The translations under genes were made by a program, and so were the position numbers. A stretch of DNA of 64,000 nucleotides from Heyndrickxia sporothermodurans (lineage in GTDB: Bacteria > Bacillota > Bacilli > Bacillales > Bacillaceae_C), in the NCBI GenBank assembly GCA_018333075.1, contig BORH01000009.1, positions 62,001-126,000 of the forward strand, given 5' to 3'. Under the pieces are notes generated by a model. The model saw nothing but the letters and a program-made list of their open reading frames with translations, was not told the origin of the DNA and searched no databases. Shown here in pieces: positions 25,314 to 35,397 of this stretch (the first letter of the stretch is position 1; the number at the start of each line of letters is the position of its first letter).

Positions 25314-26756
25314 TTACAAATGCACCTGTAAGGTATGTAATTCCTCATAAAGCTTCTTATACTCTTCAGATGATACATCCCAACTAAAATCGAGCTTCAT
25401 CGCTTTTTCAACTAAGCTATTCCATTTATTCGACTGAAATCTATAAAACCAAATGGCTCGTTCAATCGTATAAAGCATGTCATGTGCATTATAATGACAA
25501 AAGGAAAAGCCATAACCCTCATTCGTAAATTCGTTAACTGGAATAACGGTGTCTTTTAATCCACCTATCTCTCTAACAATTGGCAAAGTCCCATACCTTA
25601 ATGCTATTAGCTGCCCAATTCCACAAGGTTCAAATTGTGAAGGCATCAAGAATAAATCGGATCCTCCATAAATCTTTCGTGCGAGCGCTTCATCAAAATA
25701 ATTTTGAAATGAAACGTTTGAAGGATACTGTGCAGCTAATTCTTTAAACGCTTGTTCATAGCGTTCTTCACCCGTACCAAGTAAAATAAATTGAACTCCA
25801 TTTTTTACAATTTCATGAAAGACATGTAGAACTAAATCCATTCCCTTTTGCTCTACCATTCTCGTAACCATAGAAATAATCGGAATCTCTTTATTTATTG
25901 TAAGACTTAAAGATTCCTGTAGCTTAAGCTTATTTTCAGCCTTCCCCTCCGAATCCCTGTATGTAAAGAAGAGAGAAGGATCTGTCGATGGATTATATTC
26001 CATATCATCAATTCCATTAATAATTCCTTGCAAATCTCCATTTCTTTTTCGTAAAAAACCGTCTAACTGTTCCCCATAATGGGGCAATTGGATTTCAGAG
26101 GCGTAAGTAGGACTGACAGTCGTTAACCGATCGGAATAAGCTAAGCCAGCTTTTAAATAACTGACATTTCCATGAAACTCCAGACCATCTATATGAAAAT
26201 ATAACTCACTTAAATCAAGTAAATCAGAAAGAACTGACTTGGGATAGACTCCTTGATATCGCAAGTTATGAATGGTAAATACGGTTTGAATATCACGGTA
26301 AAATGGATGCTTTTTGTAATGAGCCTTTAACAATACGCTTATTGGACCTGTTTGCCAATCATGAGAATGAATAATCTCTGGTTGATCAACAAGATGTGGT
26401 AAAGCCTCTAATACAGCCCTGGAAAAAAAGGCAAATCGTTCTCCATCATCAAAAAAACCATAACTTCCATATCTCTTAAAATAATATTCATTGTCTAAAA
26501 AGTAATAATGAATCCCTTCTAAAGTGATCCTTTCAATCCCACAGTACTGTGTTCTCCAGCCAACAGGTACATCTATATTTGTTATGAATGACATTTGTTG
26601 TTTATATTTAAAAGGGAGATCCTCATATTTCGGCAAAATCACACTTACATTGACGTCTTTTTCCTTTAATGCTTTTGGTAATGCCCCAATAACATCTCCA
26701 AGTCCTCCAGTTTTTACAAATGGTACACATTCAGACGCTGCGAACAACACATTCAT
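25314..26756 (-). CDS. glgA: glycogen synthase (ADP-glucose)
   Basis: This 480-residue GT5 enzyme shows the ADP-glucose-binding KTGGLGDVIGALPKAL motif at residue 16 and HDWQTGPISVLLK near 130. The C-terminal PSQFEPCGIGQLIALRYG holds the GT-B donor-site glutamate. It elongates alpha-1,4-glucan from ADP-glucose. The ATG follows GGGGG. It is the last gene of glgB-C-D-A, 13 bases after glgD. In B. subtilis glgP follows glgA, but here the operon ends. Confidence 0.96.
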   Translation of the reverse strand: MNVLFAASECVPFVKTGGLGDVIGALPKALKEKDVNVSVILPKYEDLPFKYKQQMSFITNIDVPVGWRTQYCGIERITLEGIHYYFLDNEYYFKRYGSYGFFDDGERFAFFSRAVLEALPHLVDQPEIIHSHDWQTGPISVLLKAHYKKHPFYRDIQTVFTIHNLRYQGVYPKSVLSDLLDLSELYFHIDGLEFHGNVSYLKAGLAYSDRLTTVSPTYASEIQLPHYGEQLDGFLRKRNGDLQGIINGIDDMEYNPSTDPSLFFTYRDSEGKAENKLKLQESLSLTINKEIPIISMVTRMVEQKGMDLVLHVFHEIVKNGVQFILLGTGEERYEQAFKELAAQYPSNVSFQNYFDEALARKIYGGSDLFLMPSQFEPCGIGQLIALRYGTLPIVREIGGLKDTVIPVNEFTNEGYGFSFCHYNAHDMLYTIERAIWFYRFQSNKWNSLVEKAMKLDFSWDVSSEEYKKLYEELHTLQVHL

Positions 26757-26768
26757 AAAAAGCCCCCA

Positions 26769-27875
26769 TCAAATCATTTCTGACTTTTTAATTACTTGTG
26801 GACGGTCACTTCCAACCATCACATTATTCTTTCTAATTTTCACCTGCTTATCTGCGATAATATTTTCTACGTGTACATCTTCTTCTATCTCCCCCTTTTG
26901 CATAATAATACTGTTCTTAACAACAGCTCCTTTATTAATTTTTACTCCCCGAAAAATAATACTATTTTCAACGATTCCATGAATTTCACATCCATTTGCA
27001 ATTAAGGAATTCGATACCTTTGATGTGAATGAATATTTTGCAGGTGCTTCATGCTTTACTTTCGTATAAATATCCCAATGATCATAAAAATAAGAACGAA
27101 TAATATCTGGATTTAGAAACTCCATATTACTAGAATAATAACTTTCAATCGAATGAATAAATGACATGTGCCCATTAAATCTGTATGCTTTTATATCAAG
27201 TCGACTAATATTTGCTTTAATCGCATCCTTTAGAAAATCATATTCATCGTTGTGAAAACAGGCTTCAATTAAATCTATTAATAATGATTTATTAATAACA
27301 TACGTTTCGAGAAGAACATTCTCCCCAAAAAAAGGTGAAGTGTAAAGTTCAATATCCGATAGCCCTCCATCCTCCCGTATGGAACATGTATGATAAATAG
27401 GCTTCTCTACAGGTTCACCATCATACTCCTTGTAAATAACCGTTATATCCGCCATACTATTTTGATGTTGGAGAATCACCTCCTTATAATCAATCTTTCC
27501 AATATGATAGCCGGGAGAAATAACCACGACTTCCGCCGGGGTCCGTCTAAACATTTCTAAATGATCATAATAAGCTTGAATGTCACCTTTCATTTTTTTG
27601 TCAGGATGAACAGGCGGTAAGATAAATAGCCCACCATTACGTCGATCAAGATCCCATTCCTTTCCTGATCCAAGATGATCCATAATGGATCGAAATTTTG
27701 AATTTGTGAAGACAGCTACCTGAGTTATTTCTGCATATATATAATTAGATAATGTAAAATCAATTAAACGATAACGTCCTGCAAATGGCACGGATGCGAG
27801 ACAACGATGCTTGGTTAATTCTTTTAAAAATGGTTTTTCATTAATTAAATTAATTATTCCTAAAATCGCGTTCAT
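26769..27875 (-). CDS. glgD: glucose-1-phosphate adenylyltransferase subunit GlgD
   Basis: The 368-residue protein has the nucleotidyltransferase fold and a C-terminal left-handed beta-helix (IVENSIIFRGVKINKGAVV). The N-terminal loop reads INLINEKPFLKEL instead of the GGxGxRL catalytic loop of GlgC. That is typical of the regulatory GlgD subunit, which raises GlgC activity in a heterotetramer. FAGRYRLIDFTLSNY is conserved. It lies 19 bases after glgC. Confidence 0.94.
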   Translation of the reverse strand: MNAILGIINLINEKPFLKELTKHRCLASVPFAGRYRLIDFTLSNYIYAEITQVAVFTNSKFRSIMDHLGSGKEWDLDRRNGGLFILPPVHPDKKMKGDIQAYYDHLEMFRRTPAEVVVISPGYHIGKIDYKEVILQHQNSMADITVIYKEYDGEPVEKPIYHTCSIREDGGLSDIELYTSPFFGENVLLETYVINKSLLIDLIEACFHNDEYDFLKDAIKANISRLDIKAYRFNGHMSFIHSIESYYSSNMEFLNPDIIRSYFYDHWDIYTKVKHEAPAKYSFTSKVSNSLIANGCEIHGIVENSIIFRGVKINKGAVVKNSIIMQKGEIEEDVHVENIIADKQVKIRKNNVMVGSDRPQVIKKSEMI

Positions 27876-27894
27876 CTAAAAAATAGTCTCCTCC

Positions 27895-29049
27895 TTACAA
27901 TACATTTTGTATTTTTGAAGTTATCAAGTTTTGATTTGTAAACAATGTAATATCTTTCGATAGATCAGAAGTGCCAATCTTTGAACCATCTTCAATGACC
28001 GTATCACATGCAATAATAGCCCTTTCTATGGTCACATTGTTTCCTATTCTTACATTTGGCATAATAACCGAATCTTTTACCAATGAATCTTTACCAACAT
28101 GGACATCATACGACAATACTGAGCGAATAATACTTCCATAAATGGTTGATCCTTCATTGATAAGTGATTGCTCAATTTTAGCACCAATAGAAATGTATTG
28201 TGGAGGATTATTCGCATGGCCAGCATATATTTTCCAGCGTGGATCATCCAGTTCAAAGAGAGAGGATTCGTCCAACAAATCCATATTCGCCTCCCAAAGA
28301 CTTTGAACTGTACCAACATCCTTCCAATATCCATTAAATCTATATGCATAAAGTTTCCTTTGATCAACAAGAAGCTTAGGTATAATATCCTTTCCAAAAT
28401 CATTCGAAGATAACTCATTATTATCATCTTCAATTAAATAGTTTCTTAACATTTTCCAATTAAAAAGATAAACTCCCATTGAAGCAAGATTGCTTTTTGG
28501 AATGGAAGGTTTCTCCTCAAAATCAGTAATTTTCCCTAATTCATCTGTATTCATTATTCCAAAGCGATCCGCTTCATTCCATGGAACTTGGATAACAGCA
28601 ATTGACACGTCTGCTTTTCTTTCAAGATGAAATTGGAGCAGACGATTATAGTCCATTTGGTAAATATGATCTCCGGATATAACAAGTACATATTCTGGAT
28701 TATATTGATCAACAAAATGAATATTTTGATAGATGGCGTTTGCTGTCCCTTTGTACCAATGATCCCCATCCTTTCCCTTATACGGAGGGAGGACAGAAAC
28801 TCCCCCAAAATTCCGATCTAAATCCCACGCTTTTCCATTTCCTACATAATCATTTAATACATGTGGCTGGTATTGAGTCAAAACGCCAACTGTATCAATT
28901 CCTGAATGAGTGCAATTGCTTAAAGTGAAATCAATGATCCGATACTTTCCACCAAAAGGAACAGCTGGTTTAGCTAATTTCTTTGTCAATTCCCTCAGTC
29001 GTGTTCCTTGTCCACCAGCAAGAAGCATAGCTATCCATTTTTTAGCCAT
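27895..29049 (-). CDS. glgC: glucose-1-phosphate adenylyltransferase GlgC
   Basis: The 384-residue catalytic subunit has [20 protein letters not shown] at the N-terminus and [19 protein letters not shown]. The substrate segment [14 protein letters not shown] follows, and a C-terminal beta-helix is present. It makes ADP-glucose from ATP and glucose-1-phosphate, the committed step of glycogen synthesis. The ATG at 29049 has GGAGGGG upstream; the TTG one codon earlier is less well placed. Its first eight bases overlap the end of glgB, so the two are translationally coupled. Confidence 0.95.
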   Translation of the reverse strand: MAKKWIAMLLAGGQGTRLRELTKKLAKPAVPFGGKYRIIDFTLSNCTHSGIDTVGVLTQYQPHVLNDYVGNGKAWDLDRNFGGVSVLPPYKGKDGDHWYKGTANAIYQNIHFVDQYNPEYVLVISGDHIYQMDYNRLLQFHLERKADVSIAVIQVPWNEADRFGIMNTDELGKITDFEEKPSIPKSNLASMGVYLFNWKMLRNYLIEDDNNELSSNDFGKDIIPKLLVDQRKLYAYRFNGYWKDVGTVQSLWEANMDLLDESSLFELDDPRWKIYAGHANNPPQYISIGAKIEQSLINEGSTIYGSIIRSVLSYDVHVGKDSLVKDSVIMPNVRIGNNVTIERAIIACDTVIEDGSKIGTSDLSKDITLFTNQNLITSKIQNVL

Positions 29050-30982
29050 CAAGACTACCCCTCCGTCTTTTTTTTGTTTGTTTCATTAAAATGAGCATTC
29101 CAAGTGGAGGAACAGTAATTTTCATACTATAACGTTGGTTATGGTATGGCACTCTTTCAACACTAATCGGCAATTGATTTTGCTGTCCCGATCCTCCGTA
29201 AATGGTTAGATCACTATTAAAAACCTCTAGAAAACTACCATATGAGGGGGCTCCAATCCGATAGTTTTTATATACATTTATGCTGAAATTACAAACAACA
29301 ATGCAGTAATCGCCTTTTCTTCGCCCCTTTCTTATAAAAGTTATGACACTTTCTTTTGAACTATGCGGATCAATCCATTCAAATCCTCCAAAATCATGAT
29401 CTAGCCGCCATAAACAGCTTGTTGATTTATAAAATTGATTAATTGATTTAAAATAACGGTTAAATTGTCGATGATTGGCAAAATCAAATAAATTCCAATC
29501 CAGCTCGGTTAAGTCCTTCCACTCATCAAATTGAGCAAATTCACTTCCCATAAACAATAATTTCTTTCCTGGATGTGTGATAAAATACCCGTATAATAAA
29601 CGAAGATTAGCAAATTTTTGCCAGTAATCTCCGGGCATTTTGCTCAACAAAGATTTTTTACCATACACAACCTCATCATGTGAAAAGGGAAGCACAAAGT
29701 TCTCCGAAAAAGCGTAGAAGAATGAAAACGTTAATAGATGATGATGGTTTGGGCGCTCACCAACGTCCAACTTCATGAATTTGAGAACATCGTTCGTCCA
29801 TCCCATATTCCATTTATAATTAAAACCAAGTCCTCCCGCATAGGTTGGAGCACTTACTAAAGGAAAAGCTGTTGCTTCCTCGGCAATCATCAAAACATTT
29901 GGATGCTTTTCAAAAACAACTTCATTTAATTTTTTTAAAAAGGCGATTGCTTCAAGATTTTCTTCTCCCCCAAATTCATTCTCTAACAGAACTGGACCGT
30001 GAAGGTCATGATTTAAATAAATCATTGAAGAAACAGCATCTACACGAAAGCCATCAATATGATAAACATCTAACCAAAACATCGCATTTGATATTAAAAA
30101 ACTAATTACTTCAGGCTTTTGAAAGTCAAAATTGTACGTTCCCCAATTGGGACGCTCCGCTCGCTCAGGAGCAATTGGCTCATATAATGGAGTGCCATCA
30201 AACTTTCCTAAGCCATGCGCATCCTTACAAAAATGAAGTGGTACCCAATCCAATATGACTCCAATTCCTTTTTGATGACATTGATCAACAAAGTACATAA
30301 AGTCCTCTGGTGCTCCATATCGACTCGTTACAGAATAAAACCCAGTCACCTGATAACCCCACGAGCGATCATAAGGGTGCTCCATTAAAGGTAAACATTC
30401 GACATGTGTATATCCGCAATCGACTATATAATCAATCAATTCATCTGCTAATTCACGATATGAATAAAAATCACCGTTATCTTTTTTCTTCCACGAGCCT
30501 ATATGTATTTCGTAAATAAGCATAGGTTGTTGATGGGTGTTTTGTTTATTTCTTTGTGACATCCACTTCCGATCCTTCCAAGGATACGAATGAAATGGAT
30601 GGATAATGGAAGCAGTATAGGGTCTTACTTCTGAATAGAATGCAACTGGATCAGACTTTTGAATCTTTTCCCTCGTACATGTAACTATTTCATATTTATA
30701 TAATTGTCCTTCATGAAGATCAGGTATAAATAGAACCCAGATTCCACAATGCTGGATCCGCTTCATTATATGACTAGAACCATTCCAATGATTAAAGTCA
30801 CCCACAACAGAAACTTGCAAAGCATTCGGAGCCCATACAGCAAATCTCACTCCTTGGATACCTTGGTATGTAATCGGATGAGCCCCCAGCATCTTATAAC
30901 TTTCATAAAGCGTTCCCTCATGAAAAAGATATCGGTCAAAATCACTTATCAATTGTTCTAGATCCTCTACCATCCCTTTCAA
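29042..30982 (-). CDS. glgB: 1,4-alpha-glucan branching enzyme
   Basis: The 646-residue GH13 enzyme has an N-terminal CBM48 domain (about 20-115, [20 protein letters not shown]), a catalytic barrel and a C-terminal beta domain. Active-site regions are [29 protein letters not shown] (nucleophile Asp), [10 protein letters not shown] (acid/base Glu) and PFSHDEVV. It forms alpha-1,6 branches. The frame extends upstream, but the TTG at 30982 follows GGAGGTG at five bases and is the best start; an ATG three codons later is too far away. It is the first gene of the glg operon. Confidence 0.95.
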   Translation of the reverse strand: MKGMVEDLEQLISDFDRYLFHEGTLYESYKMLGAHPITYQGIQGVRFAVWAPNALQVSVVGDFNHWNGSSHIMKRIQHCGIWVLFIPDLHEGQLYKYEIVTCTREKIQKSDPVAFYSEVRPYTASIIHPFHSYPWKDRKWMSQRNKQNTHQQPMLIYEIHIGSWKKKDNGDFYSYRELADELIDYIVDCGYTHVECLPLMEHPYDRSWGYQVTGFYSVTSRYGAPEDFMYFVDQCHQKGIGVILDWVPLHFCKDAHGLGKFDGTPLYEPIAPERAERPNWGTYNFDFQKPEVISFLISNAMFWLDVYHIDGFRVDAVSSMIYLNHDLHGPVLLENEFGGEENLEAIAFLKKLNEVVFEKHPNVLMIAEEATAFPLVSAPTYAGGLGFNYKWNMGWTNDVLKFMKLDVGERPNHHHLLTFSFFYAFSENFVLPFSHDEVVYGKKSLLSKMPGDYWQKFANLRLLYGYFITHPGKKLLFMGSEFAQFDEWKDLTELDWNLFDFANHRQFNRYFKSINQFYKSTSCLWRLDHDFGGFEWIDPHSSKESVITFIRKGRRKGDYCIVVCNFSINVYKNYRIGAPSYGSFLEVFNSDLTIYGGSGQQNQLPISVERVPYHNQRYSMKITVPPLGMLILMKQTKKRRRGSLDG

Positions 30983-31210
30983 AAGAACACCTCCACATAC
31001 TATCTTGAAAAACATTAACAAACATATTCGATGCGAAAAATGCGAATCCTTCGATGAAAAATGTCTATTATTGTCTTTAAACTACTTCTTTTTGTGAAAT
31101 AGCAATATGAATCAAACCCTCCTAGTTTTTATATTAGTCAGCAGTAAACATTAGACATTGTAACCTTTATATAAAAAATGCGTCTACTACAAAAAGGGGT
31201 GTGATTTTTA

Positions 31211-32029
31211 TTGAGAACAAGTAAAATTTTTTACATCTTTCTAATTGGTGTATGTGTAATAACGGTCGGATGTCGTATGGAAAATTCCGCTATTGATATT
31301 GATCAACCGACAAATACTAATGAAATAATAGAAACACACAGCACTATTGAAAACATCGAAAGATTAAACCTTTTCGTAAAAAATGTTCAATCTAATAAAA
31401 AAGACTCCATTCGCCTGACCCGCTATACTACTGAGGGGGATCCTATTTTTCATGATTTGGATTATCATGACCAAAAATTAACGTTTAAACTTGACACTAC
31501 ACAAGACAAGTTTGGTCATGGTAAAGTTGAAACATATTACTGTAAAAGCATTCAAAAGAAAGAAACAAGCACAGAAACAAAATATATTCTAGAGGGATGC
31601 CCAGATACACAAATAAATGAATTAATCAGCATCTCCCATAATGTTGACCAAGAAGACTACTTTGCGTTTGTATTAAAATATGGTGTTGGAAAGAAAAATA
31701 GTATTGACACTAAACATCATAAAATAATAAAAGTGCTACAGAATGGGGAAACGTCGGTAATTAACGACTTTCAATTATCAAAAGAGGAATTAAACAAGAT
31801 TTATAAGCTTATGATTTTCACAAATTATTTAGGAGAAAAGAAGTTATCCTCAAAATGTAATCAAGCATCCATTATCGAATATGAACTAACTATTTGGATA
31901 AATAGTGGAAAAAGACAATTTGAATGGTCAGAATGTGATCATAGTAAAGATGGTAAAGAAATGACTCAGCTCGCCCTAAATATTCTAGAAATTCTTGAGA
32001 AAAATCCTACTTATCAATCATTAAATTAA
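31211..32029 (+). CDS. lipoprotein, DUF4362-like
   Basis: The 272-residue protein begins with a signal peptide ending in the lipobox VITVGC, followed by MENSAIDID. The segment from about 45 to 140 (IENIERLNLFVKNVQSNKKD, then RLTRYTTEGDPIFHDLDYH and a YILEGC end) resembles Bacillus DUF4362 lipoproteins as I recall them. The remaining 130 residues are not recognised. Function is unknown. The start is TTG with an AAAAGGGG stretch about 10 bases upstream. It diverges from glgB. Confidence 0.7.
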   Translation: MRTSKIFYIFLIGVCVITVGCRMENSAIDIDQPTNTNEIIETHSTIENIERLNLFVKNVQSNKKDSIRLTRYTTEGDPIFHDLDYHDQKLTFKLDTTQDKFGHGKVETYYCKSIQKKETSTETKYILEGCPDTQINELISISHNVDQEDYFAFVLKYGVGKKNSIDTKHHKIIKVLQNGETSVINDFQLSKEELNKIYKLMIFTNYLGEKKLSSKCNQASIIEYELTIWINSGKRQFEWSECDHSKDGKEMTQLALNILEILEKNPTYQSLN

Positions 32030-32089
32030 GTAGAACTAGCCGCCGTTTAAAGCAACGAATGGAATAAATTCATTGGAGGAGGAAGAAGA

Positions 32090-32464
32090 ATGAATACATC
32101 TGTATACGTTGACCCAGCAATTGATATGAATAGTGAAAAAGTGATCTCCATCATCATTCATTTTAAAACAAAGCCTGCTAAAGTCGCAGTTACTTTAGCG
32201 AAAGAAAAAGGGATCCCATTAACACTAGAAAAGGCGGAACAAGAGGTAGAAGCTAGTCATGCCCGTTTTCAGGATGATGTAAAAAGGCTGCTAGGACAAA
32301 AAAATATTACCTATTCCATCACCTATACATATAAAACTGCGTATAACGGAGTTTCCATGAAGCTTCCAGCCAATGAAATTAAAACATTACTACAATCAAA
32401 AGAAATTGAAGGGATATATGCAAATAAGGAGTATCATTTAGACCCTCCATTGACGTCAATTTAA
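32090..32464 (+). CDS. stand-alone subtilisin propeptide (inhibitor I9) protein
   Basis: The 124 residues align by eye with the prodomain of Vpr-type subtilisins. They show VISIIIHFKTKPAKVAVTLA near residue 20, a long helix with KAEQEVEASHARFQDDVKRL, then YTYKTAYNGVSMKLPANEI and a terminal IYANKEYHLDPP. In Vpr that end is followed by the catalytic domain; here the gene stops and no protease sequence follows. There is no signal peptide, so the product should stay in the cytosol. GGAGGAGGAAG lies before the ATG, which argues for a functional gene. It may inhibit or chaperone a subtilisin, or be a remnant of vpr. Confidence 0.85.
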   Translation: MNTSVYVDPAIDMNSEKVISIIIHFKTKPAKVAVTLAKEKGIPLTLEKAEQEVEASHARFQDDVKRLLGQKNITYSITYTYKTAYNGVSMKLPANEIKTLLQSKEIEGIYANKEYHLDPPLTSI

Positions 32465-32606
32465 ATGGGATTAAATTTGCTTTTTGACCGATTTTTGGAG
32501 AGAAGACCGATATTTTTATTTAATAACCGATATCAAACCTCATTTGACCGATAAATAAACAAAAAAAGAGGGAAACAAAAAATTGCTCCCCTTCATACAG
32601 CATCAG

Positions 32607-33617
32607 CTACTGTAATTGTCTTTTGGTCTGACCCATTCTTTGCAAAAATAAATAGGATAGTGCGACTGACCAAGCAAGCGGAGTATTCACATTATGGATA
32701 TTTCTTCCTCCAATAAACAATTCCGGAACCTCCCAATTTTCTGGAATATTCCGCTTCGTTTTCTCTATATATTCATTGGCCTTCTCATCCATTCCTAATT
32801 CACTGTAACAAAGACCTAACCAAGGAAAGCCAAAACACCATTCGGCTTCACTACCTTCATTATAATACTGATCGTTTTCGTAACGAATGCAGCCTCTTTT
32901 ACGTTCTAGCTTATTAGGGACTTGCTGAAGAATGAGGAGGGCCGTTTTTCGATCAACGATTCGATAAGGAAAGATAAGCGAAAGCAACGCTAAGTCCACA
33001 TCCTTTGTTTCACTTTCCCTCGGCAATAAAAATCTAAGGGCTTCTTCACCTTTTTGAATCAAGTCTTCTTCCACATGAACAAGCATCTTCACAGCCTTTA
33101 GTCCTGCGACACATGCACCAATACTAGATGCATGAAGCTCCATATTCTCTTCCCACATTCCATTATCCTTTGCTTGCCAATATTGTAGGCAATCCAAGTA
33201 ATGAACAAGCTTTTGAACGATTTGTAAATCTCCTTTATCCCTGATCACTTGCTTACCATGCCTGACTCCTTCACCTACCCCCCATAAAAATGCACCTATC
33301 GCATCATTTTGTGCATGTCCCCACTCCATATTTAATTCCTTTAACTCGGTTGAATAGCGTGCATGAATATATTCAAAAATGTAAACTGGCTTTTTCTCTG
33401 TATGAATATCAATCTTCCACTCATACTCTTTAAATAAATCAAATAAGGCATGATAAGCTTTTTCATAGCGATCGCATGATTGAGACAAAAATGGTAAAAC
33501 GGTATACACCACGTCTCTTATCCATACATAGCTATAATCCTTAGACAAACTTGCTGTATAGGCACCATTAGGAAGACGCATCTGATCAAGAACCTCAATG
33601 GCTTTCTCCATTTTCAC
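32607..33617 (-). CDS. GH15 glucoamylase-like protein
   Basis: The 336-residue protein has alpha/alpha-toroid features of family 15: MRLPNGAYTASLSKDYSYVWIRDVVYTVL near the start, with the WxRD substrate-site motif, and GSEAEWCFGFPWLGLCYSELG near the end with a candidate catalytic Glu. It is shorter than secreted glucoamylases and has no signal peptide, so it may act on intracellular glucan or dextrin. The open frame continues 84 codons upstream with non-protein-like sequence. The GTG at 33617 has GGAGGTG six bases before it, and I take that as the start. It lies near glgBCDA, which lacks a phosphorylase gene. Confidence 0.82.
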   Translation of the reverse strand: MKMEKAIEVLDQMRLPNGAYTASLSKDYSYVWIRDVVYTVLPFLSQSCDRYEKAYHALFDLFKEYEWKIDIHTEKKPVYIFEYIHARYSTELKELNMEWGHAQNDAIGAFLWGVGEGVRHGKQVIRDKGDLQIVQKLVHYLDCLQYWQAKDNGMWEENMELHASSIGACVAGLKAVKMLVHVEEDLIQKGEEALRFLLPRESETKDVDLALLSLIFPYRIVDRKTALLILQQVPNKLERKRGCIRYENDQYYNEGSEAEWCFGFPWLGLCYSELGMDEKANEYIEKTKRNIPENWEVPELFIGGRNIHNVNTPLAWSVALSYLFLQRMGQTKRQLQ

Positions 33618-33895
33618 TCTCAACACCTCCAATGAGTATCTTCTATTCTCATTGTAAACATTCCAAATATTTATAAACCTACGATTAACCACACTTTTAG
33701 AGCGCTTCCATAAAGTTATATTTTTTTGTAATAGTATTATATGTATAAGCATATTTTTGGGGATTCGAATAGAAAAAAAGGGCGAAAAAGTAAAGAACAT
33801 TTGACCTCGAGGGGCTAGGCGGTAGAGCTGGACATAGACTTCCCCCATAGGAAAGTGATCCACAAGCAAATATTTTTATCATTTCCTATAAAATC
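33618..33895. other. intergenic leader upstream of the GH15 gene
   Basis: This stretch holds the GTG start context, a T-rich block near 33710-33750 and no reading frame with a ribosome binding site. The upstream extension of the GH15 frame through it looks non-coding. I see no operator-like repeat. Confidence 0.5.
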
Positions 33896-33932
33896 AAAAA
33901 ACCAGCCTATCTGATCGATAAACTGGTTTTTA
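33896..33932 (-). terminator. terminator of the esterase gene
   Basis: AAAACCAG pairs with CTGGTTTT across a 17-base loop that can fold further, with a T run on the minus strand. It follows the esterase stop and also the frame-restored stop at 33939. Confidence 0.75.
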
Positions 33933-33964
33933 TCAATTTTAACCCATTATTTTGTTAATAAAGG

Positions 33965-34678
33965 CTATGTTTTATCAATAATCAGCTGCTGATCATTATC
34001 AAGAGTTGCAACATGATAGCTTTCCTTTAAGGTAATCATTTCTTTATTTGAGGAAGAAACTCGCTCATAAATATTTTGGGAATTAATTGGTTCAACGACA
34101 TGGTCCTCTTGTGATACAAATAGTAAGATAGGACAAGTTATTTGATCAAGTTTAGTTTCCACTTCACTTGCTAAAAGAATTAATTCTTGTATTGATTTTG
34201 TCGGGGTCTTTTCATAGGCCAATTCTGACACATTTGGCTTTTTAATATCAGAACCAATTCCATCAATAAATCTTGGCCCATGAATAGCATCCTTCATAGA
34301 TGATGCGTCAATAGTAGCATTGATCGGGATAATCCCTTTTAGATCGGGATGTATTTCTGCACAATACAGTGTCAATGTTCCTCCCATCGAAAGTCCCGTA
34401 ACAAAGATGTGATCACAACGTTCCTTTAGCCATTTATAGCCTTTTTCAATAGAACTTTTCCAATCTTGACGTGTTGTACTCTCCATTTCCATATAATGAG
34501 TCCCATGTCCCTTTAGTCTTGGTCCACAAACTGTATAACCCGCCTTTGCATATGCCTCACATAATGGTCCCATACTTTGTGTTGTACCCGTAAATCCATG
34601 TGATACTAATATCCCTACTGAATTTCCTTCAAAGTAAAAAGGCTCTGCTCCCGGAAGAACTCTTGATTCCTCTGACAT
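33965..34678 (-). CDS. monoacylglycerol lipase/carboxylesterase (Est30/H257 type), 3' end out of frame
   Basis: The 237-residue alpha/beta hydrolase has the oxyanion loop VSHGFTGTTQSM, the lid RLKGHGTHYMEM, the nucleophile elbow TGLSMGGTL (Ser near 93), the acid in SQEDHVVEP and the catalytic His in SYHVATLD. It closely resembles the Bacillus H-257 monoacylglycerol lipase. It ends at IIDKT. Inserting one A in the AAAA at about 33972-33975 would extend it nine codons through IAFINKIMG to a TAA at 33939, matching the family's C-terminal helix length. All catalytic residues precede the break, so activity may survive. The ATG follows a GGAGG site. Confidence 0.88.
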   Translation of the reverse strand: MSEESRVLPGAEPFYFEGNSVGILVSHGFTGTTQSMGPLCEAYAKAGYTVCGPRLKGHGTHYMEMESTTRQDWKSSIEKGYKWLKERCDHIFVTGLSMGGTLTLYCAEIHPDLKGIIPINATIDASSMKDAIHGPRFIDGIGSDIKKPNVSELAYEKTPTKSIQELILLASEVETKLDQITCPILLFVSQEDHVVEPINSQNIYERVSSSNKEMITLKESYHVATLDNDQQLIIDKT

Positions 34679-34729
34679 CTACATGCCTCCTATGAGCTTA
34701 ATAAACACAAGTGAGAATTTGTCCGCTTA

Positions 34730-35260
34730 TTACTTACTCATCATTTTTTTTATGATACGAATCTGTCCTCTATGATTTAGTTCATCTTCAAATACATGGA
34801 ACCATTTGAAATAATTATTAGCTGGCTGATCGTACCAAAACGGTGTTTGTTGAAATAACCATTCATCTGGAAGTCCTTTAAATGTTTCAATTGTCTCATT
34901 TCTAACTTCCTTCAATTGATCGATATAATAGTCAATTGGGTTGCCTTTTATACTCTCACGTGCTCTAGCTCCTAATTCCAAGCCTGGATTTAACAGATTA
35001 ATTTCTTCTTCCGTCACTTCACGATTTTGGAAGGTTTCAATTTGATAGGCCTTTTCGATAGCTACCATATGTGATAGAAGCATACCTATTGAATTTGCGT
35101 CCTCACTATAAAGAAAATCTAACTCTTCCATACTTAAATCCTTTACTTCTCTAATCGTCATTATTCTTGTAAAATTCATCATAGAAACTAATTTACTAAA
35201 TTCAAGACTTAAACCATCTTTCTGGTCGATTAAAAATAATGTTTCCATATTGACAGCCAT
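34730..35260 (-). CDS. DinB-like four-helix protein
   Basis: The 176-residue protein has the DinB/DUF664-like pattern: a first helix with GMLLSHMVAIEKAYQIE (metal-binding His in LLSHM), and a C-terminal helix with FKWFHVFEDELNHRGQIRIIKKMM carrying the H-x3-E-x2-NHRGQ motif. Such proteins bind a divalent metal; several act as thiol-dependent transferases, but no substrate can be named. The start at 35260 has TAGGAGTG before it; the frame's upstream ATG lacks such a site. It lies upstream of the esterase on the same strand. Confidence 0.85.
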   Translation of the reverse strand: MAVNMETLFLIDQKDGLSLEFSKLVSMMNFTRIMTIREVKDLSMEELDFLYSEDANSIGMLLSHMVAIEKAYQIETFQNREVTEEEINLLNPGLELGARARESIKGNPIDYYIDQLKEVRNETIETFKGLPDEWLFQQTPFWYDQPANNYFKWFHVFEDELNHRGQIRIIKKMMSK

Positions 35261-35397
35261 TTTCTCACTCCTAGTTGGAAAAGTATTATATATGACTATC
35301 ATTCTCTATATGCTACGATAATCCCTTCAAAAAAATGGATGCTTTTAGAAAAGGGGCCATCCGATTAAAGTTAAACATGTAAAAGGTAGGAAAAGCA

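Noticed and set aside
33697-33882. Upstream extension of the GH15 reading frame and an overlapping short frame.
   Set aside because: The translated sequence is not protein-like, and a strong GGAGGTG site places the GH15 start at 33617.
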